The notes under the pieces: model-generated
Told to the model about the DNA's origin: nothing
What the model saw: the letters and a program-made list of their open reading frames with translations, nothing else
Database searches by the model: none
Position numbers and translations under genes: made by a program
Part shown: piece by piece, positions 33,682 through 43,247 of the stretch
Layout: each line of letters begins with the position of its first letter
How positions within the stretch are numbered: the stretch's first letter is position 1
Assembly: GCF_042648405.1 (NCBI RefSeq)
Contig: NZ_JBHRXV010000011.1
Span: 844,165 to 908,164, forward strand
DNA: 64,000 nt
Direction: 5' to 3'
DNA from: Sphingoaurantiacus capsulatus
GTDB lineage: Bacteria > Pseudomonadota > Alphaproteobacteria > Sphingomonadales > Sphingomonadaceae

Positions 33682-34322
33682 AGCGCCTCGCCCGGCTGCG
33701 CCGCGACAACCGCGGCGTCGCGATGCTGGAATTCGCGCTGATCGCGCCGGTGTTCGTGACGACCCTGCTGTTCGGGCTGGAGATCGTGATGTTCGCACTG
33801 GCGCATTCGCAGGTCAGCCGCGTCGCCAATTCCACCGCCGACTTGGCCGCGCGCTATCGCGCCAGCATCGACGAGGCCGACGTGCAGCAGCTGTTTCTCG
33901 GCGCGCGGCTGTCGGCGGAGGGCATCGACTTCGCCGAGCATGGCCGGCTGCTCTTGAGTTCGATCACCCGCAACCAGACCGCCAACGGCCACTGGATCCG
34001 CTGGCAACGCTGCGAGGGCGACCTCGACGAGGAAAGCGCGTTCGGCGAACAGGGCGACGGGCAGACCGGCACCGCCATCGAGACGGTGAACGGCATGGCG
34101 ATCAACACCGGCGACAACATCATGGTCGCCGAAGCGGTGTTCGAATATCAGCCACTGATCTACCCCGACGCGCTGTTCGAGGAGATCTTCGGCGGGCGGA
34201 AGATCGTCTACACCTCGTCCTACATGGCGCGCGAGATCGCGCTGCCGACGATCACCAACACCACGGGTATTCCGGCGGCGGCGTGGCAGACCTTGGCGAA
34301 CGACTGCCCGGCATCGAGCTGA
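33669..34322 (+). CDS. TadE-like pseudopilin, second copy
   Basis: This 217-residue protein has the same plan as its neighbour: a basic N terminus and a hydrophobic pilin-like helix (RDNRGVAMLEFALIAPVFVT, about residues 13-32), then FGLEIVMFALAHSQVSRVAN. The periplasmic part has MAREIALPTI near the end. It overlaps the previous TadE-like gene by 13 bases. Two inverted repeats follow between it and the convergent ettA gene. The trio probably acts with Tad secretion parts elsewhere in the genome. Confidence 0.83.
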   Translation: MHLLKRLARLRRDNRGVAMLEFALIAPVFVTTLLFGLEIVMFALAHSQVSRVANSTADLAARYRASIDEADVQQLFLGARLSAEGIDFAEHGRLLLSSITRNQTANGHWIRWQRCEGDLDEESAFGEQGDGQTGTAIETVNGMAINTGDNIMVAEAVFEYQPLIYPDALFEEIFGGRKIVYTSSYMAREIALPTITNTTGIPAAAWQTLANDCPASS

Positions 34323-34346
34323 GGACCTTCAGTCCCACAATCACCC

Positions 34347-34424
34347 GTCATCCTGACGAAGGTCAGGATCTCCCACCCCGTTCGCGCCCGCTCTCGATGA
34401 GATCCTGACTTTCGTCAGGATGAC
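34347..34424. repeat. Intergenic inverted repeat, family C (GTCATCCTGACGAAGGTC...)
   Basis: Arms 34347-34372 (GTCATCCTGACGAAGGTCAG and on) and about 34399-34424 are nearly perfect inverted copies with a spacer of about 26 bases. It follows the TadE trio. The same arm sequence in shorter form occurs at 63903-63928. Confidence 0.85.
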
Positions 34425-34487
34425 GGTGCGGAAGGAGGTTGCCGGGCGCAGCGATCTCCCCCGCGCCGCGCTCCCCCGAAAAAACGC

Positions 34488-34554
34488 GTCGCCCCGGCGA
34501 AGGCCGGGATCCACAACCGCGGTCGGCATGGATCCCGGCCTTCGCCGGGATAAC
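34488..34554. repeat. Intergenic inverted repeat, family B (GTCGCCCCGGCGAAGGCCGG...)
   Basis: Arms starting 34488 (GTCGCCCCGGCGAAGGCCGG) and ending 34554 (CCGGCCTTCGCCGGGATAAC) pair closely with about 13 bases between. Together with the repeat at 34347-34424 it fills the 273-base gap between the convergent tadE-like and ettA genes. It probably ends both transcripts. Confidence 0.82.
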
Positions 34555-34595
34555 GGAATGGTAGGGCTGAAGGCCCGCTGCGGCCGGCGCGCGCC

Positions 34596-36278
<1,683 letters not shown>

Positions 36279-36398
36279 GGGTGCTCCGCAGATCGTACGT
36301 GTCGGGAAATTGCGCGCGGCGTTTACCCGAGGCGAGACCGCTTGGCAAACCGCGCGAGGGTGAGATAGGCATCGCGCACCCCCGATGAAAGGTCTGTC

Positions 36399-37784
36399 AT
36401 GCGCCGGATTGCCGCCCTCCCCCTGATCGCCCTCGCCCTCATCGGCGCGAAGGCGGATGACGGCACCGCGACGGCGGCGAAGCTGCGCGACGCGGCGCTG
36501 GAGAAGAATGTCGCCTGGGAGCTGGTCGAGAGCCTGACCACCGAGGTCGGCCCGCGCCTGGCCGGCACCCCCAAGGAAGCGCAGGCGCGCGCCTGGGGGG
36601 CGGCGAAGCTGAAGGCGCTCGGCTTCCAGAATGTGCGCATCGAGACCTATGACATGCCGACCTGGGTGCGCGGCGAGGAAGAGGCCTGGGTGCTCGGCGA
36701 GCATTCGCAGCCGCTCGCCGTCACCGCGCTCGGCCGCAGCGGCGCGACGCCGGCCGCCGGTATCGAGGCGGAGATCGTGCACTTCGCCAACGTCGAGGCG
36801 CTGGAGGCGGCGCCCGCGGGCAGCCTGACCGGCAAGATCGCCTTCGTGACGCATGCGATGGCGCGCACGCAGGATGGCTCCTCCTACGGGTATTTCGGCG
36901 TGGTCCGCCGCTCGGCCCCGTCGATCGCCGCGACCAAGGGCGCGGTGGCGACGCTGATCCGGTCTATGGGTACCGACATGCACCGCAATCCGCACACCGG
37001 CGGCACCAACTGGGCAGCGGGGCAGACACCGATCCCGGCGGGCGCGCTGTCGCTGCCGGACAGCGACCAGCTCGAGCGGCTGCTGAAGCGCGGCAAGCCG
37101 GTGCGGCTGAAGCTGGTGATGACCCCGCGCTTCATCGGCAACCAGCAATCTGGCAACGTCGTCGGCGAGATCGTCGGCCGCGAGGCGCCCGACGAGGTGG
37201 TCATCATCGGCGGCCACCTCGACAGCTGGGACCTCGGCACCGGCGCGATCGACGACGGCGCGGGTATCGCGATCACCACCGCCGCCGCCAAGGTCATCAT
37301 GGACGGCAAGCAGCGCCCGCGCCGCACCATCCGCGTCGTCATGTGGGGCGCCGAGGAGGTCGGGCTGCTGGGTGCGGCCGCCTATGCCAAGGCGAATAGC
37401 GGCGACAAGATCGTCGCGGCGGCGGAATCGGATTTCGGCGCCGGCAAGGTCTGGAAGTTCGGCTATCGCGTCGCCGAAGGCGCGAAGCCGCTGATGGCGA
37501 CGATCGCCAAGGTGCTCGCGCCGCTGGGCATCAGCCACGACACCGCCAACACCAACCGTGGCGGGCCCGACGTGCAGCCGCTGGCGACGCTCGGCGTGCC
37601 GACCTTGGCCCCCGAGCAGGATGGCAGCGACTATTTCGACCTGCACCACACGCCCGACGACACGCTCGACAAGATCGACCCCAAGGCGCTCGACCAGAAT
37701 GTCGCGACCTATGTCGCGATGACCTGGCTGGTCGCGAACAGCGATGTTCAGCTCGGCCCGGTTGCCGCCGGCCCGGCCCGGTAA
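36399..37784 (+). CDS. Secreted M28-family aminopeptidase
   Basis: This 461-residue zinc peptidase has a Sec signal (ends ALIGAKA, about residue 19). A PA domain lies near residues 120-235 (KIAFVTHAMARTQDGSSYGY). The M28 core has zinc ligands His and Asp in IIGGHLDSWDLGTGAIDDGA, Glu-Glu in WGAEEVGLLGA, Asp in ESDFGAG, and His in DLHHTPDDTLDKID. It probably trims peptides in the periplasm. ATG 36399 is the start. It is divergent from ettA (120 bases between starts). Confidence 0.92.
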   Translation: MRRIAALPLIALALIGAKADDGTATAAKLRDAALEKNVAWELVESLTTEVGPRLAGTPKEAQARAWGAAKLKALGFQNVRIETYDMPTWVRGEEEAWVLGEHSQPLAVTALGRSGATPAAGIEAEIVHFANVEALEAAPAGSLTGKIAFVTHAMARTQDGSSYGYFGVVRRSAPSIAATKGAVATLIRSMGTDMHRNPHTGGTNWAAGQTPIPAGALSLPDSDQLERLLKRGKPVRLKLVMTPRFIGNQQSGNVVGEIVGREAPDEVVIIGGHLDSWDLGTGAIDDGAGIAITTAAAKVIMDGKQRPRRTIRVVMWGAEEVGLLGAAAYAKANSGDKIVAAAESDFGAGKVWKFGYRVAEGAKPLMATIAKVLAPLGISHDTANTNRGGPDVQPLATLGVPTLAPEQDGSDYFDLHHTPDDTLDKIDPKALDQNVATYVAMTWLVANSDVQLGPVAAGPAR

Positions 37785-37787
37785 TGC

Positions 37788-37812
37788 GGAACGCCTTCGC
37801 GGCTGACGCGTA
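37788..37812 (+). promoter_or_regulatory. Weak EcfG-like promoter candidate
   Basis: GGAAC (37788-37792) is followed after 16 bases by CGTA (37809-37812), one base off the CGTT of the EcfG consensus. It lies just after the M28 stop and about 48 bases before the 59-residue ORF. The same GGAAC-N16-CGTA form occurs upstream of rpoH. Confidence 0.3.
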
Positions 37813-37860
37813 GATTAGCTGAAAGCGCGCCAGTGTATGGGCGCGTCAGTAAGGTGATTT

Positions 37861-38040
37861 ATGGCTTATGACGCGAACCGCGCGGAGCGGTTCGCATCGC
37901 CGGGGATGTACTCGGCGGGCGATTTCGCTCCGCTTTTCAATCAGATGTCCTACCCGCTCGACCGCGGGCTGATCAGGGACGGGATGGCGACGCTCTCGCG
38001 CCGCCTCGGAACGATCCGTCCCGCCTATTCCCGCTTCTAG
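37861..38040 (+). CDS. 59-residue hypothetical protein
   Basis: This small open frame begins MAYDANRAERFASPGMYSAG and ends GTIRPAYSRF. AAGG lies six bases before the ATG, a credible ribosome site. It has no membrane segment or signal peptide and contains several Arg, Pro and aromatic residues. I do not recognise it. The stop overlaps the convergent dps stop by four bases. A weak stress-type promoter lies upstream. The antisense frame here is not supported. Confidence 0.55.
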   Translation: MAYDANRAERFASPGMYSAGDFAPLFNQMSYPLDRGLIRDGMATLSRRLGTIRPAYSRF

Positions 38041-38510
38041 CCGAGCATCGAGCGCAGCATCCACGCCGTCTTCTCGTGGGCCTGCATGCGATCGGACAGC
38101 AACCCGGCCGTTGGCTCGTCATGCGCGTCGTCGGCGGTCGGGAACACCTCGCGCGCCGTGCGGGCGACGGTTTCATGGTCGGCGACGAGCTGGCGCAGCA
38201 TTTCCTCGGCCGAGGGCACATCCTCGGCTTCCTTGACCGTCGACAGGCGCGAGAAGGCGGCGTAGCTGCCCGGCGCCGGCTCGCCCAGCGCGCGGATGCG
38301 CTCGGCGATCTCGTCCACCGCCAGCGCCAGCTCGTTGTAGTGCGTCTCAAACATCAGGTGCAGCGTGTTGAACTGCGGCCCGGTGACATTCCAGTGGAAA
38401 TTGTGGGTCTTCAGATAGAGCGTGTAGGTGTCGGCGAGCAGCCGCGACAGCCCGTGCGCGATCGCCTTCCGCTGGTCGTCCGGAATGCCGATATTGATCT
38501 TGCTGGCCAT
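38037..38510 (-). CDS. dps: DNA-protecting ferritin-like protein Dps
   Basis: This 157-residue protein forms 12-mers that bind DNA and store iron by oxidising it with peroxide. The ferroxidase residues are in THNFHWNVTGPQFNTLHLMF (His at the start) and ETHYNELALAVDEIAERIRA (Glu/Asp/His set). The length is standard. A Lys/Arg-rich DNA-binding N-terminal tail is not evident (MASKINIGIPDD). ATG 38510 follows a GGAG. The promoter region 38511-38655 shows no clear EcfG motif. Confidence 0.95.
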   Translation of the reverse strand: MASKINIGIPDDQRKAIAHGLSRLLADTYTLYLKTHNFHWNVTGPQFNTLHLMFETHYNELALAVDEIAERIRALGEPAPGSYAAFSRLSTVKEAEDVPSAEEMLRQLVADHETVARTAREVFPTADDAHDEPTAGLLSDRMQAHEKTAWMLRSMLG

Positions 38511-38655
38511 GGTCAGTCTCCTGATGTCTTGCGGCTGATGTGCGCCCGGGAGGGGGTTCGGTCCAACGGCTTTTGCCGCTGACCGTCATCGATACGATCG
38601 ATCAATCACACGCAAAAATCACTAAGACTTTCGGATAGCTGGCTGGCACGCGAAC

Positions 38656-38702
38656 GGCCGCCGCCCCTGCCTGCCGAGCTATCGGTGGCAGGGACGGCGG
38701 CC
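38656..38702. terminator. Long hairpin between dps and the H1-like gene
   Basis: Arms 38656-38671 (GGCCGCCGCCCCTGCC) and 38687-38702 pair with one mismatch around a 15-base loop. It lies just downstream of the H1-like gene on the minus strand (stop at 38727) and upstream of dps. There is no T-run, so it may act as an mRNA 3' stabiliser or weak terminator. Confidence 0.55.
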
Positions 38703-38726
38703 CCGTCGCGCGGTAACGCGCCGGCG

Positions 38727-39131
38727 TCAGGCGGCCGGCGTGGCCTTCGGCGCCGCCGGCTTCCGGGCAGCAGCTTTCTTCGCGGCCGGCTTCTTCGCCG
38801 GTGCCTTCTTCGCGGCGGGCTTCGCAGCCGGCTTGACGGCAGCCTTCGGCGCCGCGGCCTTCTTCGCGGCAGGCTTCTTCGCCGCCGGCTTCGCAGCCGC
38901 TGCAGCCTTCGGCACCGCCTTCTTCTTCGGCGCGGCCTTGGCGATGGCGTTGCCGGCGCTCTTGGCGCCATCGACGACCGCGGTGCGGACGCGCTTCGAG
39001 CTCAGCGCGGCCGCCGCAGCGGCGGTCGCGACGACCGGCGCGGCGATCGCGGCATTGCGCTTGGTGAACAGCTTCTCGCCGAGCTTCTTCGCCTTGTCGA
39101 CGAGACCCGGCTTCTTGGTTTTTTCAGTCAT
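38727..39131 (-). CDS. Lysine/alanine-rich histone H1-like protein
   Basis: This 134-residue protein has a basic start (MTEKTKKPGLVDKAKKLGEK) and an alanine/valine hydrophobic stretch (NAAIAAPVVATAAAAAALSS, about residues 26-45). From about residue 68 it carries a long Lys-Ala-Pro tail with repeated AAKKPAAKKA-type units. The tail looks like bacterial histone H1-like DNA-binding proteins, while the hydrophobic segment could anchor it in the membrane. The repetitive tail may vary in length between strains. It is upstream of dps on the same strand, with 216 bases between. Confidence 0.75.
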   Translation of the reverse strand: MTEKTKKPGLVDKAKKLGEKLFTKRNAAIAAPVVATAAAAAALSSKRVRTAVVDGAKSAGNAIAKAAPKKKAVPKAAAAAKPAAKKPAAKKAAAPKAAVKPAAKPAAKKAPAKKPAAKKAAARKPAAPKATPAA

Positions 39132-39149
39132 AAGGTCCTCACTAGTCGG

Positions 39150-39842
39150 TTATTCGTTACGGTTGGGTAATGTATGACTCGCCGGCGCGGTTCCGCCAAG
39201 CACCGGGAACGGGTTCAGCGGCACACCCTCGTGCCAGCGCTTGTCGGGTCCGAGCTTGTAGATACCGAAATGGAGATGCGGCCCCTCGGGCGAGGCGTTG
39301 CCGGTAAAGCCGACATAGCCGATCACCTGCCCGCGCTTCACCGCCTGTCCCTCCGCCAGATCGTCGGCGTAGCGGTCGAGATGCGCGTAGTAATAGCTGT
39401 AGGTGCGCGTCGGATCGAACTGATAGACGGTCAGCCCGCCCTGATCGCTGGTGAACAGCTTTTCGATGCGACCGTCTTCGGTGGCGACCACCGGTGTGCC
39501 GCGCGGCGCCATGATATCAAGCGCCTGGTGCGCTCGGGCACCGCCGCCGCGATCATCGCCGAAGGTGTCGGTCAGATGCGTTGCCATCATGCCCGAAACC
39601 GGAATGGTCAGCCGCTTCGCCGCCAGCACACGATAGTCGGCGGGGTCCGATGCCGTTACCGCGGGTCGTGGCGGCGGCGTAACCTGCGTGGCGGGTCGCG
39701 TCGCCGACACCTCATTGACGATGACCGGCGCGTCGCCGCGCTCAGTCTCGCTGAGGTTGAAGATCACCAGCCACACAGCGCTCGTCACCGCGGCGGTGAC
39801 GATCGCTGTGATGATGACGGCGCCGACCGTTGCTGCGCGCAT
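39150..39842 (-). CDS. M23-family (LytM-type) metallopeptidase
   Basis: This 230-residue envelope protein has an N-terminal membrane helix (residues 7-28, GAVIITAIVTAAVTSAVWLV). A proline/threonine linker leads to a C-terminal peptidase M23 domain with zinc ligands in GGGARAHQALDIMAPRGTPV (H-x3-D) and HLHFGIYKLG (HxH). It should cut peptide cross-bridges in peptidoglycan. It follows the L,D-transpeptidase after six bases, so the two are one transcript. Its own stop lies near the start of the H1-like gene. Confidence 0.9.
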   Translation of the reverse strand: MRAATVGAVIITAIVTAAVTSAVWLVIFNLSETERGDAPVIVNEVSATRPATQVTPPPRPAVTASDPADYRVLAAKRLTIPVSGMMATHLTDTFGDDRGGGARAHQALDIMAPRGTPVVATEDGRIEKLFTSDQGGLTVYQFDPTRTYSYYYAHLDRYADDLAEGQAVKRGQVIGYVGFTGNASPEGPHLHFGIYKLGPDKRWHEGVPLNPFPVLGGTAPASHTLPNRNE

Positions 39843-39848
39843 GCGGGA

Positions 39849-40970
39849 CTATTCCTGCAGGATCGCGGGCGTGCCCGGATCGACCATGGTGGCGAGACGC
39901 GCCGCGTCCCAGTTGGACAGGCGGATGCAGCCGTGGCTCTCCGTCCGGCTGATGTTCTGCGGCTCAGGCGTGCCGTGGATACCGTAGTGCTTCTTCGACA
40001 GGTCGATCCAGACGACGCCAACCGGGCTGTTCGGCCCCGCCGGCAGCAGCGTCTTTTCGTCTTTCGAATCCGCGTCCCAGAACAGGTCCGGGTTGTAGTG
40101 GAAGGGCGGCAGGTAGGCGCGGCCCTTGATCGTCCACTTGCCGATCGGCAGCGGATCCTTCTCGCTGCCGATCGTCGCAGGGAAGAAGGCGATGGTCTTG
40201 CCGGCCTTGTCGACGGCGCGCACCGAGGTGTCCGACTTGTCGACGATCACCCGCGCCGCCTTGGGCAGATTGGGCTGCACCGACAGTTCGTTGAGCATTT
40301 CCTCCCACGTCACCGGGTTCGCCGCGGCGCTCGCCGTGCCGATCTGCGCGCCGTCCGCGATGGACGCCTGCCCGCGGACGTTGGGCACCCAGATCAGCGT
40401 GCCGGGCCGCGAGAAATCGGCGGCGGGGTTGAGCGTCTTCAGGAACGCCGGGGTGGTATGGAATTTCTCGGCGAGCGCTTCCTCGATCGAGGTGTAGTGC
40501 AGCGCCTTCAGCTTCGCCTTTTCCATCATGTCGGTCGGGATCTTGGCGACGAACGGCCCGGCGGCATCCTCGCCGCTGATCGCGGTGCGGACGAGCGGCG
40601 GGTGCTGCTCACGCGGCAGCGCGCCCCAGGTGGCGGCGTCGAGCTTGCCGGTGACGGTCAGGCCGTTCGCCTGCTGATAGGCGCGCAACGCCTTTTCCAT
40701 CAGCATGCCGAAGCCGCCGTCGAGCACGCCCGGGCCAAAGCCGGCGCGGTCGAGCATCACCTGCGCGCGCAGCACGGACGGGCCGCTCGACCCGCGCGTC
40801 AGCGCCGGCGTCGTCGTCGCATTGACGGTCGCGGCGGTGAAAGATGGTTTCGGAGCCGTAGCGTTTTTCTGAGCGGTATCAGTGCGTTGCGCGTTCGCCA
40901 TACCGGCGATTCCAAGACCGGCCGTGGCAAGACTGAGACAAACGAATGCAACCCGCGATTTACAACGCAT
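39849..40970 (-). CDS. L,D-transpeptidase (YkuD) with peptidoglycan-binding domain
   Basis: This 373-residue periplasmic enzyme forms 3-3 cross-links or anchors proteins to peptidoglycan. It has a signal peptide (ends GMANAQRT, about residue 27). A peptidoglycan-binding domain follows (about 60-120, VLDGGFGMLMEKALRAYQQA). The YkuD domain has the catalytic motif IHGTPEP...RTESHGCIRLSNWDAARL, with His, Ser-His-Gly-Cys and Arg. It is divergent from the DUF882 gene with 86 bases between the starts and shares an operon with the M23 gene. Confidence 0.92.
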   Translation of the reverse strand: MRCKSRVAFVCLSLATAGLGIAGMANAQRTDTAQKNATAPKPSFTAATVNATTTPALTRGSSGPSVLRAQVMLDRAGFGPGVLDGGFGMLMEKALRAYQQANGLTVTGKLDAATWGALPREQHPPLVRTAISGEDAAGPFVAKIPTDMMEKAKLKALHYTSIEEALAEKFHTTPAFLKTLNPAADFSRPGTLIWVPNVRGQASIADGAQIGTASAAANPVTWEEMLNELSVQPNLPKAARVIVDKSDTSVRAVDKAGKTIAFFPATIGSEKDPLPIGKWTIKGRAYLPPFHYNPDLFWDADSKDEKTLLPAGPNSPVGVVWIDLSKKHYGIHGTPEPQNISRTESHGCIRLSNWDAARLATMVDPGTPAILQE

Positions 40971-41056
40971 GCTATACTCCCAATATTCGTGGGGTAACGC
41001 CGGGAGGGGTGGATTTTCTCCCGCGAGCGTAACGAGCAGCGTAGGGGCTCAGTTTT

Positions 41057-41608
41057 ATGATCGATCTTGCGGCTTCGAGCCGCCGTCGCTTTTTGACGGC
41101 TGGCGCAGGACTTGTCGGTGCGGCGATGCTGCCGAGAGCGGCGCTCGCGATCCCGATGCAGGGCGAGCGTCGCCTCAGCTTTTACAACACGCACACCAGC
41201 GAGAAGGTGAGCACCGTCTATTGGGCCGAGGGACAATATGTCCCCGAGGGCCTGCGCGACGTGAACAAGATTCTGCGCGACTGGCGCACGGGCGACGTGG
41301 AGCAGATCGACAAGAATCTGCTCGACCTGCTGACGCATCTGCGCGGCGTGACCGAGGCCGGCAACAAGCCGATCCACATCATTTCGGGCTATCGCTCGCC
41401 GCACACCAATGCAGCGCTGGCGTCGAAGTCGAACGGCGTGGCGAAGAAGAGCCTCCACCAGCTCGGCCAGGCGATCGACATCCGCATTCCGGGCATCCAG
41501 CTCGACCATCTGCGCAAGGCGGCGTTGAGCATGAAGGAAGGCGGCGTCGGCTATTACCCTTCGCAGGACTTCGTTCACGTCGACACCGGCCGCGTCCGCT
41601 TCTGGTAG
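41057..41608 (+). CDS. DUF882 (YcbK-like) Tat-exported murein endopeptidase-type protein
   Basis: This 183-residue protein has a twin-arginine signal (SSRRRFLTAGAGLVGAAMLP, ends ALA about residue 31). The domain is related to M15 peptidases, with candidate zinc ligands in HIISGYRSPHTNAAL, LHQLGQAIDIRIPG (HxxxxxxD) and VHVDTGRVRFW near the end. It probably cleaves cross-links in peptidoglycan. It faces the L,D-transpeptidase gene, so a shared control region at 40971-41056 is likely. No terminator is obvious after it. Confidence 0.88.
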   Translation: MIDLAASSRRRFLTAGAGLVGAAMLPRAALAIPMQGERRLSFYNTHTSEKVSTVYWAEGQYVPEGLRDVNKILRDWRTGDVEQIDKNLLDLLTHLRGVTEAGNKPIHIISGYRSPHTNAALASKSNGVAKKSLHQLGQAIDIRIPGIQLDHLRKAALSMKEGGVGYYPSQDFVHVDTGRVRFW

Positions 41609-41675
41609 GCGGTCGCCTCTGACCATTCGCTGACGGGCGCTGTGGCAACACGGCGCCCGTTGCATTTCGGGCAAC

Positions 41676-41700
41676 GGAACTCTCGCCGCCGCCCCCGGTT
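41676..41700 (+). promoter_or_regulatory. Candidate EcfG promoter for the hemerythrin gene
   Basis: GGAAC (41676-41680) is followed after 17 bases by GTT (41698-41700), matching the GGAAC-N16/17-(c)GTT pattern. It lies 27 bases upstream of the hemerythrin ATG (41727), a good distance for a short leader carrying the GGGAG ribosome site. It has the same form as the one upstream of the 67-residue protein. Confidence 0.55.
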
Positions 41701-41726
41701 GATCCGGCAAGTAGGGAGTTGCGTGA

Positions 41727-42212
41727 ATGGCCAGCCAGCCCGTTGCCGAAAGCGTTGCCGATATCCTCGAGCTGATGCGCGAGGACCATGGTCGGTTCGA
41801 GAAATTGTTCAGCGCCTATGCCGAGGCGGATGATGCCGAGGCGAAGCGGGTCGCTGTATGCCGCATCCATTGCGCGCTGGCCGCGCATACGCAGGCGGCC
41901 GAGGAGCTGCTGTTCGACGCGATCGTCGATGCGGGCGCCGACGATGCCGCCGTCGAGGAGGCGCGTGCCGAGCATGAAGGGATGCGCAAGACCTTGCAGA
42001 GCATCCTCGCCGTCAAGGCGGACGACCCGACCTACGACATGAAGGTGCGCATGCTGCAGAAGGAAATCATGCACCATGCCCGCGAGGAGGAAGGCGAGCT
42101 GTTCGCGCAGGCCCGCGAGGCCAGCCTCGACCTCGCCGGCCTCGGCGAGCGCTACACGCGGCGGCGCGACGAACTGACCCCGCAGTTCGAGCGCGAGACC
42201 GGGCTGGCCTGA
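41727..42212 (+). CDS. Hemerythrin-domain (HHE) protein
   Basis: This 161-residue cytoplasmic helical protein would bind a di-iron site or oxygen. Candidate ligands are in LMREDHGRFEKLF (His), IHCALAAHTQAAEELLF (His and Glu), AEHEGMRKTL (His/Glu) and MHHAREEEGELF (HH, E). The segment spacing fits the HHE cation-binding group. Family members act in oxygen/nitric oxide sensing or iron handling. GGGAG precedes the ATG. A stress-type promoter lies upstream. The following SPFH gene is about 48 bases away. Confidence 0.85.
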   Translation: MASQPVAESVADILELMREDHGRFEKLFSAYAEADDAEAKRVAVCRIHCALAAHTQAAEELLFDAIVDAGADDAAVEEARAEHEGMRKTLQSILAVKADDPTYDMKVRMLQKEIMHHAREEEGELFAQAREASLDLAGLGERYTRRRDELTPQFERETGLA

Positions 42213-42260
42213 TCCGCGCCAATACGGCACGATGCCCCGCAACGACGGGGAGAGAGCGCA

Positions 42261-43244
42261 ATGTCGATTAGCTGGTTCGTGATCGCGCTGGCGGTGTTCG
42301 CGGTGCTGGTGGTGTTCAGCGCCGCCACCGTCGTCCGCCAAGGCTATGAATATACGCTGGAGCGCTTCGGCCGCTTCGTCACCGTGCTGCGCCCCGGCTT
42401 CAGCCTGATCATCCCGTTCATCGACCGCATCGGCCGCAAGATCAACATGATGGAGCAGGTCCTCGACATTCCGGGGCAGGAGATCATCACCAAGGACAAC
42501 GCGATGGTCGCGGTCGACGGCGTGGTATTCTTCCAGGTGCTCGACGCCGCCAAGGCCGCCTATGAGGTGTCCGACCTCTATGTCGCGATCATGCAGCTCA
42601 CCACCACCAACCTGCGCACGGTGATGGGCTCGATGGACCTCGACGAGACGCTGTCGAAGCGCGACGAGATCAACGCCCGGCTGCTGATTGTCGTCGATCA
42701 GGCGACGCACACCTGGGGCGTCAAGATCACCCGCGTCGAGATCAAGGACATCCGCCCGCCCGCCGACATCGTCAACGCGATGGGCCGCCAGATGAAAGCC
42801 GAGCGCGAGAAGCGCGCCGCCATCCTCGAGGCGGAAGGCCTGCGCGCCTCGGAAATCCTGCGCGCCGAAGGGCAGAAGCAGTCGCAGATTCTGGAGGCTG
42901 AAGGCCGCCGCGAGGCCGCTTTCCGCGACGCCGAGGCCCGCGAGCGCGAGGCGGAGGCCGAGGCCAAGGCGACGGAGATGGTGTCGAGCGCCATCGCCAG
43001 CGGCGACGCGCAGGCGATCAACTATTTCGTCGCTCAGAAATATGTCGAGGCGGTGCGCGAGTTCGCCACCTCGCCCAACTCCAAGACGATCTTCATGCCG
43101 GTCGAACTGTCGTCGCTGGTGGGCACGCTCGGCGGCATCGGCGAGCTGGTGAAGGCCGCGCGCGACGATGGCCCGCCCCCGCCGCCCAAGCCCGCGCCGC
43201 GCCCGGCCGCGCCGAAGCGCCCCGGCCCGTTCGAGACGGTGTAG
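42261..43244 (+). CDS. SPFH/stomatin-like membrane protein (QmcA type)
   Basis: This 327-residue membrane-associated scaffold has one N-terminal helix (residues about 5-25, WFVIALAVFAVLVVFSAATV). The SPFH/band 7 domain has VRQGYEYTLERFGRFVTVLR and GVVFFQVLDAAKAAYEVSDL. A coiled coil (EREKRAAILEAEGLRASEIL and on, repeated) follows, and a proline-rich tail (PPPPKPAPRPAAPKRPGPFE) ends the protein. It pairs with the next gene, NfeD, with three bases between, the usual operon. Roles in membrane quality control and domain organisation are known for relatives. Confidence 0.92.
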   Translation: MSISWFVIALAVFAVLVVFSAATVVRQGYEYTLERFGRFVTVLRPGFSLIIPFIDRIGRKINMMEQVLDIPGQEIITKDNAMVAVDGVVFFQVLDAAKAAYEVSDLYVAIMQLTTTNLRTVMGSMDLDETLSKRDEINARLLIVVDQATHTWGVKITRVEIKDIRPPADIVNAMGRQMKAEREKRAAILEAEGLRASEILRAEGQKQSQILEAEGRREAAFRDAEAREREAEAEAKATEMVSSAIASGDAQAINYFVAQKYVEAVREFATSPNSKTIFMPVELSSLVGTLGGIGELVKAARDDGPPPPPKPAPRPAAPKRPGPFETV

Positions 43245-43247
43245 GCG

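Noticed and set aside
36279..37649. An N-terminal extension of ettA through the M28 gene region
   Set aside because: The frame stays open in the antisense of the M28 peptidase, but EttA homology begins exactly at MAGYQYSF (36278).
37846..38064. Minus-strand 72-codon frame over the 59-residue ORF
   Set aside because: It overlaps the end of dps out of frame, has no ribosome site, and its composition is that of a shadow frame.
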